A stretch of 35,315 nucleotides of DNA, taken from Candidatus Zhuqueibacterota bacterium (GTDB lineage: Bacteria; Electryoneota; RPQS01). Of the stretch, positions 34,339 to 35,315 are shown one piece after another; the stretch's first letter is position 1; each line of letters starts with the position of its first letter. The notes under the pieces were generated by a model. It saw only the letters and a list, made by a program, of their open reading frames with translations. It was not told the DNA's origin and searched no databases. The translations under genes and the position numbers were made by a program. Where the stretch lies: contig RPQS01000039.1 of the NCBI GenBank assembly GCA_003818605.1, positions 1 through 35,315 on the forward strand, given 5' to 3'.

Positions 34339-35315
34339 TGGACAAACTTCTGGATTCGCATCCCCACGAGTTTCAGTGCAAAGGACGGAGGCCCCTCCGT
34401 CTTTTGTGCTTCTGGATCATTATAGTCATGATTCTGGCCGGCTGCGCGCTGCCCGAAGCGCCCGGCGATTATTCGTGGGATACTCACCTGACTGTTCCTT
34501 TCGGCATTCGCACTTACGGGTTGATCGATCTGGTGGATTCCAGCGAAGCGATTAATGCGGCGGGATCCGGCGTCGGCATGGACGACGACAGTCTGCTGTA
34601 TTATGCAGCCTTCACTGACTTGGAAATTCCGATGTACGATTCGCTGACCATTGAACCGATCACCGACACCCTTTTCAAACCGGCTTGGGTGACGGATACC
34701 ACGTCATTTTACACCGTGGTCAATCAACGGCACCGCCTCATTCAGGGAACCATTGAAACCGGCACGGTAACCGTCTCCGCGCGCAACATTTCCGATGTTC
34801 CGGACACGGTTCGGGTGACGTTTCCGAATATGTTGAATCCGTTGGGCGAGTGGCTGGTCATCAAGCGATTTGTGGCGGCACAAAGCCAATCCGACACCAC
34901 GTGGAATCTGACCGGATACCGCATCTCTCTTACGGAAGATATCCCGCAAAGCGTGGAAATCCGATTACACGCGTCTGAAGGATCGCAGATTCATGCCGTC
35001 GTGAACACCAGCCGTTTCCTGTTCCGCTACTATACGGGCGTACTGGCCGAGCAGGAATTGGAAAGCTTTGCCAGCGGCCGCTCGGTGGATTTGCCGCCTG
35101 AAGGTTGGGAATCCGTACATCCTACGGAAGTGGAAGCTCTCATCCATGTCGAGCACGGCGTGAACGGCTTGCTGGCCAACATCTCAACGAACGTGGCGAC
35201 CTATCTGAGCGGTTTGACTTTGGCTTCCGCCAACCTGAATGCCTCCGGCGTTAATTTGGGACGGGATACCAGCGCCGTCGTGCCCGATCTGTTGCAGCTG
35301 CTGCAAATCTATCCC
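34338..35315 (+). CDS. lipoprotein, function unknown (3' end beyond the window)
   Basis: The ATG shares its first base with the last base of the ahcY stop (TAATG), and the frame stays open for 326 codons to the window edge. A basic N-terminus (KGRRPLRLL) and a hydrophobic stretch (FWIIIVMIL) lead to the lipobox LAGC, with Cys36 as the lipid-modified residue and a short linker after it. The visible part looks beta-rich (DTTSFYTVVNQ, GTIETGTVTVSARN, YRISLTEDIPQSVEIRL), as in surface or outer-membrane lipoproteins. I recognise no domain. It may simply be coupled to ahcY by position. Confidence 0.88.

Overview
The window looks like chromosomal DNA of a Gram-negative bacterium of moderate GC content, probably from a candidate phylum in or near the FCB (Fibrobacteres-Chlorobi-Bacteroidetes) group. 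The evidence is an FG-GAP protein with a C-terminal Por/type IX secretion sorting domain (PNPFN signature), large secreted multidomain proteases, a TolC-type outer-membrane efflux protein and a lipoprotein with a clear lipobox. The phylum cannot be fixed from this window alone. There are no insertion sequences, phage genes or CRISPR arrays.

Layout. (1) 1-483: the 5' part of a minus-strand tRNA-Leu(UAG) with a good promoter, then an A+T-rich gap holding a possible frameshifted Cys-rich small gene and a long hairpin. (2) 484-2280: a plus-strand exported FG-GAP protein, facing a hairpin terminator. (3) 12404-2376, minus strand: twelve tightly packed genes that read as one transcription unit, from a consensus promoter with a dyad in its spacer to the terminator at 2314-2339. 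They encode an XRE regulator, STAS protein, GAF-SpoIIE phosphatase and RsbW-like ATPase (a partner-switching set), CoaD, a PdxJ-like protein lacking the catalytic residues, a GT39-type glycosyltransferase, an HD hydrolase, tryptophanase, an SDR, a HAD phosphatase and fructose-1,6-bisphosphatase. (4) 14216-12507, minus: gamma-glutamyltranspeptidase. (5) 20575-14357, minus: a secreted subtilase and a secreted M14 carboxypeptidase that share an accessory beta-rich module. (6) 20936-24873, plus: TPR protein, CCA-adding enzyme and TolC-like protein, ended by a strong terminator. (7) 25084-31801, plus: polyprenyl synthetase, mannose-family PTS IIC and IID, HPr, Enzyme I, bifunctional phosphoglucose/phosphomannose isomerase and a sugar nucleotidyltransferase. 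(8) 31895-35315, plus: metK and ahcY behind a structured leader, then a lipoprotein cut by the window edge.

How the genes fit together. The two proteases, the transpeptidase and the FG-GAP protein suggest a life built on degrading external protein and peptides. Tryptophanase would feed amino-acid carbon inward and fructose-1,6-bisphosphatase would support gluconeogenesis. The IIC/IID-HPr-EI set followed by a phosphomannose/phosphoglucose isomerase and a sugar nucleotidyltransferase points to hexose phosphate handling, but EIIA and EIIB are absent here. MetK and AhcY form the core of the activated-methyl cycle. No complete novel defence or mobile system was found. The most unusual items are the PdxJ-like pseudoenzyme next to coaD, the dyad inside the XRE promoter, the metK leader, and the broken Cys-rich small gene near the tRNA.
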